A stretch of 64,000 bases of DNA from Saccharopolyspora_D taberi (GTDB taxonomy: Bacteria > Actinomycetota > Actinomycetes > Mycobacteriales > Pseudonocardiaceae): positions 219,912-283,911 of the forward strand of contig NZ_BAAAUX010000001.1 in assembly GCF_039534165.1 (NCBI RefSeq), written 5' to 3'. Of this stretch, positions 52,086-60,168 are shown one piece after another. Both the position numbers and the translations under genes were made by a program. Positions within the stretch are counted from its first letter, which is position 1, and each line of letters starts with the position of its first letter. A model generated the notes under the pieces. That model was given only the letters and a program-made list of their open reading frames with translations. It had not been told where the DNA came from and did no database searches.

Positions 52086-53621
52086 TCAGGAAGTCGCGGG
52101 CTCGACGTCGGGGGTGGTCTGGGGAGCCGCGTGGTCGGCGAGCACGCCGACGCGGTGGCGCTGCACGAACCAGTAGTAGGCGAAGCCGCCCACCGCGGCG
52201 ATGCCGACGAACAGCGCCGCGCTCCACTGCAGGTACCAGTGGAACGGCGGGGTCGCGTTGTAGACCTCCTGCCGCGGCCAGGCCAGGTTGATCGTCATGC
52301 CCAGGCCCCACAGCACGGCGAGGACGTTGACCGGCAGCCCGAACCTGCCCAGGCAGAACCTGCCCTCCTGCTTTTTCGACGACCACTTGCCGCGCAGCCG
52401 CGCGATCAGCATCGGAATCGTGACCAGCAGGTACGAGACGTAGATCAGGATGATCGCCAGGCTGGTGACCGCGGAGAAGATCTGCGGCTGGCCGATGTTG
52501 ACCACCAGCAGGGCCACCGCCAGCACGCCGATGATGATCGCGGGCACCACCGGGGTCTGGAACCGCGGGCTGACCCGGGCCAGCTTCGACCCGCCGGGCA
52601 GCGCGTTGTCGCGGGCCATGGCGAAGGCGATCCGGATCGCGGCGGTGTGCACCGCCAGCACGCACACCGTGATCGCGATGAACACGACCACGAGGAACAT
52701 CCGGCCGATCATCGGGCCCAGCGCGTCGGTGAGCACGAACTGCAGACCGGTCGTGGTCAGCTCCGGCGCGTTGAGGTCGCGCGCGGCCATCAGCGCCAGC
52801 AGGATGATCAGCCCGCCCAGCACGAACGAGGCGACCAGCGACCGCAGGATCGCGCGCGGCGCGTTGCGGCGCGGGTCGATGGACTCCTCGCCCAGCGAGG
52901 ACGCGGTGTCGAACCCGTACATCACGTACGAGGAGGCGAGGGCGGCGACCAGGAACGCGCCGAGGTAGCCGCCGGAGTAGGCCGAGCCGGTGTTGTTCGT
53001 CTCCAGCACGACCTCCGGCCCGCGGGTGGCGGCCACCGCCAGGAACAGGATCAGCAGCACCGCGGCGATCAGCTCGATGAACACGCCCGCGCTGTTGATG
53101 CGGGCCATCAGCTTCACGCCGAAGGCGTTGATCAGCGTGGTGAACACGATCAGCGCGGTGGCCAGCACGACGCCGTTGGCGGCCGCGTCGGTCTCCCCGG
53201 AGCCGTCGCCGACGAACTGGAACACGCCCCAGATCTCGGGCAGCGTGTGCTGGTAGGCCAGCGCGGTCGCCGCGATCGACACGATCGACGCCAGCAGCAT
53301 CATCCAGCCGGCGAGCCAGCCGACGTGCTTGCCGCCGAGCTTCTTCGACCAGTTGTAGACCGAACCCGCGATGGGGTAGTGGGATGCCAGCTCGGCGAAG
53401 CTCAACGCCACCATCAACTGCCCGAGGAAGACCATCGGCCAGGACCACCAGTAGGCGGGACCGCCGAAGGACAATCCGAAGTAGGAGAGTTGGAAGGTGC
53501 CGGTGAGCACCGAGATGTAGCTGACGCCGGCAGCGAACGTGTGGAAGCTGCCGAGGGATCTCTTCAGTTTGTTGGTGTAGCCGAACTCGTTCAGCTCGGC
53601 GTCGCCGGTGGGCGCGCTCAT
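52086..53621 (-). CDS. APC-superfamily amino acid/choline permease
   Basis: 511 residues, twelve transmembrane helices. The APC signature FAAGVSYISVLTGTFQLSYFG is at about 28-48 and PIAGSVYNWSKKLGGKHVGW at about 83-102. The branch with SLGEESIDPRRNAPRAILRS (about 243) covers GABA/choline-type permeases. Between betB and codA, so it probably imports choline or a precursor. 19 bases upstream of codA. Confidence 0.9.
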   Translation of the reverse strand: MSAPTGDAELNEFGYTNKLKRSLGSFHTFAAGVSYISVLTGTFQLSYFGLSFGGPAYWWSWPMVFLGQLMVALSFAELASHYPIAGSVYNWSKKLGGKHVGWLAGWMMLLASIVSIAATALAYQHTLPEIWGVFQFVGDGSGETDAAANGVVLATALIVFTTLINAFGVKLMARINSAGVFIELIAAVLLILFLAVAATRGPEVVLETNNTGSAYSGGYLGAFLVAALASSYVMYGFDTASSLGEESIDPRRNAPRAILRSLVASFVLGGLIILLALMAARDLNAPELTTTGLQFVLTDALGPMIGRMFLVVVFIAITVCVLAVHTAAIRIAFAMARDNALPGGSKLARVSPRFQTPVVPAIIIGVLAVALLVVNIGQPQIFSAVTSLAIILIYVSYLLVTIPMLIARLRGKWSSKKQEGRFCLGRFGLPVNVLAVLWGLGMTINLAWPRQEVYNATPPFHWYLQWSAALFVGIAAVGGFAYYWFVQRHRVGVLADHAAPQTTPDVEPATS

Positions 53622-53636
53622 GCCCCGAACTCCTTT

Positions 53637-53681
53637 CCCGATCCTTCCTTCCCGCGAGGGGGCGAGAAGGAAGGATTCGGG
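53637..53681 (-). terminator. imperfect hairpin between betB and the permease
   Basis: Arms from CCCGATCCTTCCTTC (53637) and GAAGGAAGGATTCGGG (ends 53681) pair with two or three mismatches. It could attenuate read-through from betB or terminate it; the permease starts 15 bases further on, so partial termination is likelier. Confidence 0.45.
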
Positions 53682-53768
53682 TGGTTGTTGCGCGTGAAAA
53701 TGCCGTCCGCGACGGCGTGGATTCAGTTCGTGCGGACCTGCCGGTCTCCTCGTTGGAACGTCGTCAGG

Positions 53769-55256
53769 TCAGCGCGGCGAGAACCAGTTCTGCGGGCCGG
53801 GCCGCAGGTTCTGGTAGACGTGCTTGGCCTCCTGGTACTCGCCGAGTCCGGCGCGGCCGAGTTCGCGGCCGATGCCGGACTGCTTGAAACCGCCCCATTC
53901 CGCCTGCGGCAGGTAGGGGTGGAAGTCGTTGATCCAGACGGTGCCGTGCCGCAGCCGGTTGGCCACCCGCTGGGCCCTGCTCACGTCGGTGGTGAACACC
54001 GCACCGGCCAGGCCGTAGTGGGTGTCGTTGGCGATGCGGATCGCGTCGTCCTCGTCGGTGAACCGCTCGACGGTCAGCACCGGGCCGAAGGACTCCTCGG
54101 TCACCGCGTACGAGCCCTGCCTGACCTCGTCGAGCACGGTCGGCCGGTAGTAGTGCCCGTTCGCGTACTTCTCGCCGTCCGGCCGCGAGCCGCCGGTGCG
54201 CAGCACCGCGCCCTCGGCGACGGCCTTGGCCACGTAGTCGTCGACCTTGGCCAGGTGCGCGGCCGAGATCAGCGGACCGGTCTCGGCGTCGTCGTCGAAC
54301 GGGCCGCCGATGCGGATCTGCTCGGCCCGCCGGACGATCTCGTCGACCAGCGCGTCGTGCAGGTCGTCCTGCACGATCAGCCGCGCGCCCGCCGAGCAGA
54401 CCTGGCCGGAGTGCAGGAACACCGCGGTCAGGGCGTAGTCGACGGCGGTGTCGAAGTCGGCGTCGGAGAAGACGATGTTGGGGTTCTTGCCGCCCAGCTC
54501 CAGGGCGACCTTCTTGACCGTCGGCGCGGCGGCGGCCGAGATCAGCCTGCCGGTGTGCAGGCCGCCGGTGAACGACACCAGGTCGATGTCGGGGTGCTCG
54601 GCCAGCACCGAGCCGACCTCGGCGCCGGTGCCCAGCACGAGGTTGCCGACCCCGGCGGGCAGACCTGCCTCGGCCAGCGCCTTCATCAGCAGGATCGCGG
54701 TGGACGGGGTCAGCTCGCTGGGCTTGAGCACGAAGGTGTTGCCCGCCGCGATGGCCGGCGCGACCTTCCAGGCGACCTGCAGCAGCGGGTAGTTCCACGG
54801 CGTGATCAGGCCGCACACGCCGACCGGCTCGTAGCTGACCCGGCTGATCGAGTCCGGCGATCCGGTGTCGACGAGCTTGCCCGCGTCGGTGCCCGCGATC
54901 TTGCCGAAGTACCGGAAGCAGGCCGCGATGTCGTCCATGTCGTACTCGCTTTCCACCAGGCGCTTGCCGGTGTCCAGCGACTCGGCGCGGGCGAACTCGT
55001 CCTTGTCCCGCACGAGGATGTCGGCGACGCGGATCAGCAGGTCACCGCGCTCCCAGGCGGAGGTGGCGCTCCAGGTCCCGGCGTCGAAGGCGCGGCGGGC
55101 GGCGGCCACCGCGCGCACGGCGTCCTGCCTGCTCGCCTCGGCGACGGTGGCCGCCAGCGCCCCGTCGGCCGGGCAGTGGATCTCGCGGGTGCCGCCGGCT
55201 GCGGCCGGCACCCACGAACCGTCGATGAACAGCGTGGGCTCTGCGGTATCCGGCAT
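53769..55256 (-). CDS. betB: betaine aldehyde dehydrogenase
   Basis: 495 residues of the aldehyde dehydrogenase superfamily. N155 (ITPWNYP), general base E253 (ALELGGKNPN) and nucleophile C287 (SGQVCSAG). The C-terminal HPYLPQAEWGGFKQSG motif is specific for betaine/aminoaldehyde dehydrogenases. Together with CodA it yields glycine betaine for osmoprotection or as a carbon source. First gene of the operon, with the TetR gene divergent. Confidence 0.93.
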   Translation of the reverse strand: MPDTAEPTLFIDGSWVPAAAGGTREIHCPADGALAATVAEASRQDAVRAVAAARRAFDAGTWSATSAWERGDLLIRVADILVRDKDEFARAESLDTGKRLVESEYDMDDIAACFRYFGKIAGTDAGKLVDTGSPDSISRVSYEPVGVCGLITPWNYPLLQVAWKVAPAIAAGNTFVLKPSELTPSTAILLMKALAEAGLPAGVGNLVLGTGAEVGSVLAEHPDIDLVSFTGGLHTGRLISAAAAPTVKKVALELGGKNPNIVFSDADFDTAVDYALTAVFLHSGQVCSAGARLIVQDDLHDALVDEIVRRAEQIRIGGPFDDDAETGPLISAAHLAKVDDYVAKAVAEGAVLRTGGSRPDGEKYANGHYYRPTVLDEVRQGSYAVTEESFGPVLTVERFTDEDDAIRIANDTHYGLAGAVFTTDVSRAQRVANRLRHGTVWINDFHPYLPQAEWGGFKQSGIGRELGRAGLGEYQEAKHVYQNLRPGPQNWFSPR

Positions 55257-55718
55257 GGATCTGTTGTCCCCGTTTTGTCGTTTGCGGTGCGAATTGGATC
55301 GGCGGGCGCTCAGGAGCCCGTGGACGTGCGGTTCACGTCAGCATGGCCGACATCGGCACAATCGGCGGGTCGAAGCGCCGGGAATCGAATGGCCGGCGCG
55401 GCAGAGCCGTCGGCGCGAATTTGTTCGCCGTCACCAGCACGCCTGCCGTGAAATTCACCTCCTGGCGATCAGGCCGGTGACGATCCTTTTCCGGCGATTC
55501 GCGGTGCGGATCCGCCGTTGTGCTGCGGGAGACCCTAACACCGTGGATGTACATCTGTACATGATCGGTTTGCGAAAGGACCGGAACGGAATCCGTTCAA
55601 GCGCGGTGAACAGGCGAAACGCACGCTGCGTGATGTGGGCCGCATCGCTGTAACGCTCGGTCGTGACAGGCTGTGGGGGCGGCCCACGCGCCTGATCCAC
55701 CGAGGAGGATGGAGCACG
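55257..55718. other. divergent control region of the betaine locus
   Basis: 462 bases between betB and the TetR gene, carrying the operator at 55547. The approximately 290 bases on the betB side are long for a bacterial leader. A minus-strand frame (55446-55333) follows GGAGG and reads like a short peptide ending PIVPMSAMLT, but the spacing of the site to a start codon is poor, so I do not call it a gene. Confidence 0.4.
55547..55562. promoter_or_regulatory. TGTACA-type operator of the betaine locus
   Basis: ATGTACA-TC-TGTACAT, perfect 7-bp arms. It is placed between the divergent betB and TetR genes, where one TetR dimer pair could control both. It is far more A/T-rich than its surroundings. 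Confidence 0.65.
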
Positions 55719-56306
55719 ATGTCGACCACGCAGCCCATGCCCGCGTCGCGGTCCGGGGCGCGCCCCAAGGACCCCGACCGCCGCGAGCGGATCGCACGCG
55801 CGGCGATCGCCGTGGTGGCCGAGCGCGGGATCGAGAAGCTCACCCACCGCGCCGTCGCGGCCGCGGCGGGTGTTCCGCTCGGGTCGACCACCTACTACTT
55901 CGCCTCGCTCGACGACCTGCTCGCCGAGGCCCTGCGGCACGCCGCGGCCGACGACGTCGCGCAGCTGCGGGAGTGGGCCGCCGGGATCGGCGAGTCCGAC
56001 GACTTCGCCGCCGCGCTGGCCGACCTGGTGCTGCACTACCTCGGACCCGAGCTGTCGCGGACCGTGGTCGAGCACGAGCTCTACGTCGCCGCGCTGCACC
56101 GGCCCGCGCTGCGCCACGTCAGCACCGAGTGGGACCAGGCGCTGGCCGAGCTGTTCACCGCGCGCACCGACCCGGTCACCGGCAAGGTCCTGTCCGGCCT
56201 GTTCTGCGGACTGTTGCTGCAAGGTGTCGTCCGGGAATCGGTTCCGACACGAGACGAAATCGAGATCCTTTTCCGGCGGGTGCTGCACCCGGACGCAAAG
56301 AGCTGA
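55719..56306 (+). CDS. TetR-family regulator, BetI-like by context
   Basis: 195 residues. HTH at about 38-60 (LTHRAVAAAAGVPLGSTTYYF), the STTYYF variant being common in choline- and drug-responsive TetR proteins. The C-terminal domain is short. Divergent position, with the operator between the genes, supports control of betB-permease-codA. GGAGGATGGAGC ribosome binding site. The BetI role is inference. Confidence 0.85.
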   Translation: MSTTQPMPASRSGARPKDPDRRERIARAAIAVVAERGIEKLTHRAVAAAAGVPLGSTTYYFASLDDLLAEALRHAAADDVAQLREWAAGIGESDDFAAALADLVLHYLGPELSRTVVEHELYVAALHRPALRHVSTEWDQALAELFTARTDPVTGKVLSGLFCGLLLQGVVRESVPTRDEIEILFRRVLHPDAKS

Positions 56307-56371
56307 CCGAGCAGCGGATTTGCTCCGGTGTACGGGAGACCGACTCCGGATGTCCCGTCGTTTTCCCCAAA

Positions 56372-56557
56372 ACAAACAGTTGATCTTAGCGCGGGCCGGG
56401 GTGAACAATGGCCCGCAGCGATCCGTTATCCCTGCGCAGCGTGACTGCGCCGCCCGCCGGTACAGCCCGGACGGAGCACATCGCAGGCCGCTTTCGGGGT
56501 GTACAACGGAATTTGCCGCGTCGGGGCGTGGCTCGCTCCCAGCACAAACTGTTGATC
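56372..56557 (+). repeat. direct repeat pair before the DivIVA-like gene
   Basis: ACAAACAGTTGATC (56372-56385) and ACAAACTGTTGATC (56544-56557), 13 of 14 identical, 172 bases apart. The second copy continues as the palindrome GTTGATCAAC and ends 20 bases before the GTG start. The 271-base gap otherwise holds no gene. Confidence 0.5.
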
Positions 56558-56577
56558 AACTTGAGCGGGGTGAGACC

Positions 56578-57519
56578 GTGGGGCACGAAGACAGGGAACT
56601 GGTGCCGTTGAAGGCCGATTTCGACACCGTCTGGTACGGATTCCGGCGTTCCCAGGTGAAGTTCTACCTCCAGCAGACCGAGGCCGAGGTCCGGATGCTG
56701 ACCGAGGACCGGGATTCCGCGCTGAGCCAGGTCGCCGACCTGGCGGCCGAACTGGACCAGGCGCGGGCGGAGATCGAGGCGTTACGCGCGCAGCTGGACG
56801 AGGTCTGCCGCACTCCGGTGACCGAGCAGGGGCTGTCGGACCGGATGCGCCGGATGGTCCGGCTGGCCACGGACGAGGCCAACGAGGTGCGGGCCGCCGC
56901 GCAGGCCGCGGCCGAGCACGAGTGGGCCCGGTCCGAACAGGCCGCCGCCGAGCTGCGCGCCCGCTACGAGAACCTGGTGGCCGAGGCCGACCAGTGGCGG
57001 CGCCAGGCCGAGCAGCAGCGCAACGAGTCGCTGGCCCGCACCCGCGACGACATCCAGCGGATGGGCCGCGAGGCCGAACAGCACCGCAGGCGGCTCGACA
57101 CCGAGGCCGAGGAGCGCCGCACGCAGATCGAGAAGGACTTCGAGATCTCGATGGCCGCCCGCCGCGAGGAGGAGATGCGGGTGCTGGCCGAGCGCGAGCA
57201 GGCCAGCCGCGCCGAGGCGCAGCGCCGGGTCCGGGAGGCCACCGCGGAGGCGCAGCGGCGCATCCGGCGGGCCGACGAGTACGCGGACACGATGCTGAAG
57301 ATGCGCCAGGACCTCGCGGAGCGGGTGCGCGCGGCGCAGCGCGTGCTGTCGGCGGCGGAGCCGTTCCTGGCCGCCACCGAGGCGGGCGCGGCCGGTGAGG
57401 AGTCCGACGGCTACGTCAGCTCGACGATCCGCAATGGACATGTCCCGGCCGAGGAGGTCGACGTGCCCAAGCAGCGTGAGCCGGTCGGCGGTGCGCAGGA
57501 GGCCGAGCCGGTCGCCTGA
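56578..57519 (+). CDS. DivIVA-like long coiled-coil protein
   Basis: 313 residues. A short N-terminal module KADFDTVWYGFRRSQVKFYL (about 13-32) resembles the membrane-targeting start of DivIVA/Wag31 proteins. A largely uninterrupted, Ala/Arg/Glu-rich coiled coil of about 230 residues follows, then a disordered acidic tail. In filamentous actinomycetes such proteins (DivIVA, Scy, FilP and the so-called cellulose-binding proteins) organise polar growth. Start at GTG 56578 fits the conserved module; the frame is open further upstream but without protein-like sequence. Confidence 0.75.
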   Translation: MGHEDRELVPLKADFDTVWYGFRRSQVKFYLQQTEAEVRMLTEDRDSALSQVADLAAELDQARAEIEALRAQLDEVCRTPVTEQGLSDRMRRMVRLATDEANEVRAAAQAAAEHEWARSEQAAAELRARYENLVAEADQWRRQAEQQRNESLARTRDDIQRMGREAEQHRRRLDTEAEERRTQIEKDFEISMAARREEEMRVLAEREQASRAEAQRRVREATAEAQRRIRRADEYADTMLKMRQDLAERVRAAQRVLSAAEPFLAATEAGAAGEESDGYVSSTIRNGHVPAEEVDVPKQREPVGGAQEAEPVA

Positions 57520-57529
57520 ACACCCGTCT

Positions 57530-57595
57530 TTGCTTGGCGGTGCCGGTAGCGGTGCCAGCTGCTCGGGTGGTGAAGCAGCTGGCACCGCCAAGCAA
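57530..57595. terminator. bidirectional terminator with two competing hairpins
   Basis: Outer arms TTGCTTGGCGGTGCC (57530-57544) and GGCACCGCCAAGCAA (57581-57595) are perfectly complementary over 15 bases. Inner arms GGTGCCAGCTGCT (57551-57563) and AGCAGCTGGCACC (57574-57586) are perfectly complementary over 13. The right-hand GGCACC is shared, so the two cannot form fully together. Lies between converging genes. Confidence 0.75.
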
Positions 57596-57598
57596 GCG

Positions 57599-58243
57599 TT
57601 ACGGGCATTCCTTCCACTCGAAGTGGTAGGTCGTCTCGATGTTGCCGTCGGTCGAGTCCATCGACATGAAGCTGGTCTCGGCCGGGTCCGAGGTGCCCGC
57701 GTTGACGCGCAGTTCGGTGTTGATGTTGAAGTTGCGCTGCTCGCCGCACGGCTTGTACACGATCGCGCCGACCTCGGTCTCGTCGGTCACCTGCCAGTTG
57801 TCGCTGAGCGGTCCGCTGAAGGGCCGCTCGGAGTAGTGCGTTTCCGACATTCCCTGGAAGTAGTAGCTCGCCTTTTCCAGTCCGGTCGCGCCGGCGGCGA
57901 GATGGGCGAATCCGCGGTAGTCGGCACTGGCGATTCCGTAGGTGAATCCCTGCGGGATGTTCACCTTCAGATTCAGCTGGCAGTTCTTCCGGAACTCCGT
58001 GGGGTCGACTCCGGGTCCTACCTTTGCCAGGTAGTCGCTGTAGCTGACGGTGAACGAGGTGTTGTCCGGCGAGACCGCGACGGCGGCGGTGCCCGCGCGG
58101 CAGCCGGAGCCGTTCACGGTGGCCACGTCGATGGTGATCCGCCCGGCGGGCGGCGGGACGTCGTCGTGCGGGATGTCGTGCCAGCCGGCGGCGGGGATCA
58201 TCGCAGAGGCCGCCAGAACGGCGGCCGAGAACGCAGTGAGCAT
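57599..58243 (-). CDS. DUF4360 secreted protein
   Basis: 214 residues. Signal peptide at 1 to about 20, then a beta-rich domain opening with NGSGCRAGTAAVAVSPDNTS and FTVSYSDYLAKVG, the stereotyped start of DUF4360, with later Cys residues (KNCQLNLKV, KPCGEQ, KECP) that should pair. Homologues occur in actinomycetes and fungi as small secreted proteins of unknown role. ATG at 58243 has GAAGGG 8 bases upstream. Confidence 0.85.
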   Translation of the reverse strand: MLTAFSAAVLAASAMIPAAGWHDIPHDDVPPPAGRITIDVATVNGSGCRAGTAAVAVSPDNTSFTVSYSDYLAKVGPGVDPTEFRKNCQLNLKVNIPQGFTYGIASADYRGFAHLAAGATGLEKASYYFQGMSETHYSERPFSGPLSDNWQVTDETEVGAIVYKPCGEQRNFNINTELRVNAGTSDPAETSFMSMDSTDGNIETTYHFEWKECP

Positions 58244-58467
58244 GCCAAGCACCCTTCGGGAAAGGAATGGAGTCACCTGCTGCGAAGCTGAGAAGACGAT
58301 AGCGGGATTCCCGGTGCCGGACATGCGCCTGAACGGCGTAAAAACCGCGGAACCGGTTCATGAACAATTCGTTGAAACGGTTCGCGGCTCAATTTCCGCC
58401 CAATTCTGTTTTGGTGGAGTCCGCGGGCCGGTGCGGTGGGCTACCGGCCCGCGGACCTGTTCGGGGG

Positions 58468-58809
58468 TCAGCCGAGACCGGCCTTCTTGCCGCAGACCGG
58501 CCACGCGTTGGCGCCCTGGGCGGCGAGCACCTTCTCGGCGACCGCGATCTGCTCCTGGCGGCTGGCCTGCGACGCCTTCGCCGCGTACCGGGTGCCGCCG
58601 TGGGCCGACCAGGTGGAGTCGGTGAACTGGAGTCCGCCGGAGAAGCCGTTGCCGGTGTCGGCGCTCCAGTTGCCGGTGCTCTCGCACTGCGCCACGGCGT
58701 CCCAGGTGGACGCGGACGCGGCTCCGGCGGGAAGGGCGGCGGCCAGGGGTGCTGCGGCGACGAGGGCGCCGATGAGGACGGTGCGGGCCAAGAAGCGGTT
58801 GCGGCGCAA
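58468..58809 (-). CDS. Rpf-type transglycosylase (resuscitation-promoting factor domain)
   Basis: 113 residues. Signal peptide at 1 to about 32 (TVLIGALVAAAPLAAALPAG), then one lysozyme-like Rpf domain: WDAVAQCESTGNWSADTGNG with catalytic Glu in CES, SGGLQFTDSTWSAHGG, and the closing Cys in WPVCGKK paired to the first. Cleaves peptidoglycan and promotes spore or dormant-cell outgrowth in relatives. No LysM or G5 module. TTG start at 58809, 6 bases after AGGAG. The frame stays open upstream to ATG 59048, but that start lacks a site and would bury the signal peptide. Confidence 0.88.
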   Translation of the reverse strand: MRRNRFLARTVLIGALVAAAPLAAALPAGAASASTWDAVAQCESTGNWSADTGNGFSGGLQFTDSTWSAHGGTRYAAKASQASRQEQIAVAEKVLAAQGANAWPVCGKKAGLG

Positions 58810-59198
58810 ATCGATCTCCTGCCGCGCCTGCGGACCGGGTCGGCGCGACGTCGTTCGGGGCGGTCGCGCTTCGGCGTTCGGGGTGTCCGTCCCTGCCCGG
58901 GGGCTGTTCCTGCGGGGGCGGGAAGCCCGCTCGGGCAGGGTTCGGCGCCGCGAGCTTCCGGTCGTCACGTCGGTTCGGGGGTCCGACCCCGGAAACGCTA
59001 CGTAGCCGCTGCGGGCGCGCCAACCGGGAACGAGGATGAGCGTCGTCATACCGAACCGTGCGAGATCAGGACCTTGTTCCTGTTTTTGCAGCTCAAAGCA
59101 GGTGAAGTGATCGAGTTCCCATCGGTTGCGCAGCGTCGCTGTCGGCCCTCGCGTCATACTGGTGGGTGACAACGTGTCCAAAGAGGACAAGGGAGAAC
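58810..59198 (-). other. 389-base leader and divergent region upstream of the Rpf gene
   Basis: On the minus strand the leader can fold: CCCTGCCC (58935-58942) pairs with GGGCAGGG (58891-58898), with GCGGG-CTT-CCCGC inside. Segments GCCGAACCCTGCC and GCAGGAACAGC resemble the start of c-di-AMP (ydaO/yuaA) riboswitches, which precede many actinobacterial rpf genes. The canonical GGGGTGAAT core is not clear, so I do not call it firmly. The hydrolase promoter must be at the other end. Confidence 0.35.
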
Positions 59199-60077
59199 AT
59201 GGCTCCGCAGATCCCTGGATTCGTCCAGCAGTACGTCGACGTCGCCGACGGGGTGGCGCTCAACGCCGCCGTCGGCGGCTCCGGAAGTCCGGTCGTGCTG
59301 CTGCACGGCTTCCCGCAGACCCACCTGATGTGGCGGCACGTCGCCACCGACCTGGCCGCCGACCACACGGTGATCTGCCCCGACCTGCGCGGCTACGGCG
59401 CGAGCGGCAAACCCGCGGACGCCGACGGGCAGACCTACTCCAAGCGCACCATGGCCGCCGACGTCGTCGCGCTCGCGCGGGCGCTCGGCCACGACCGCTT
59501 CGCGCTGGCCGGGCACGACCGGGGCGCGCTGGTCGCGATCCGCGCGGGGCTCGACCACCCCGGCGCGATCACCCACCTCGCCTCGCTCGACGTGCTGCCG
59601 ACGCTGGACATGTGGGAGGTCATGCACGGCGCCTCGGCCGCGGTCGGCTTCCACCTCTACCTGATGGCCCAGCCGCCCGGACTGCCCGAGCAGATGATCA
59701 ACGCCTCGGCCGACGCGTTCTTCGGCCACTTCCTCGACGCCTGGACCGGCGATCCGAGCGCGATCCCGCCGGACGTCCGCGCCGCCTACCTGGAGGCGTC
59801 CCGCGAGGCGGTCACCTCGATCGTCGCCGACTACCGCGCTTCGGCGTCGGTCGACGTCGAACACGACGAAGCCGACCGGAAGGCAGGCAACCGGCTGCCG
59901 ATGCCGGTGACCGTGCTGCAGCAGGACTGGGGCGCGGCCCTCGGCTTCGACGCCGCCGCGCGCTGGCGGGAGTGGGCGGCCGACCTGGTGCACGAAACCG
60001 TGTCCTGCGGTCACTTCATGGCCGAGGAGGCCCCGGACGTGGTCGTGCGGGCGCTGCGCGACCTGCTCGCGAGGTAG
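59199..60077 (+). CDS. alpha/beta hydrolase, haloalkane dehalogenase/epoxide hydrolase type
   Basis: 292 residues. Oxyanion HGFPQTHLMW is at 36-45. The nucleophile is D107 in AGHDRGA, an Asp and not Ser, which assigns it to the fluoroacetate dehalogenase/epoxide hydrolase branch. The base is His in SCGHFMAEEAPD near the C-terminus. GGGAGAAC ribosome binding site directly before ATG 59199. Confidence 0.9.
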   Translation: MAPQIPGFVQQYVDVADGVALNAAVGGSGSPVVLLHGFPQTHLMWRHVATDLAADHTVICPDLRGYGASGKPADADGQTYSKRTMAADVVALARALGHDRFALAGHDRGALVAIRAGLDHPGAITHLASLDVLPTLDMWEVMHGASAAVGFHLYLMAQPPGLPEQMINASADAFFGHFLDAWTGDPSAIPPDVRAAYLEASREAVTSIVADYRASASVDVEHDEADRKAGNRLPMPVTVLQQDWGAALGFDAAARWREWAADLVHETVSCGHFMAEEAPDVVVRALRDLLAR

Positions 60078-60168
60078 TTGCGGGAACACGACAGCGCGAC
60101 CGGTTCGCCTTCCTCCCCGGTAGGCCCCAGGCTAGTTTCGGTGCCGGTCGAGCTAGCCGGGAGGCGAG

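Noticed and set aside
52065..55451. A 1128-codon plus-strand frame opposite betB and the permease
   Set aside because: Low-complexity Arg/Gln/Gly/Asp translation with no motif; the minus-strand genes explain the region.
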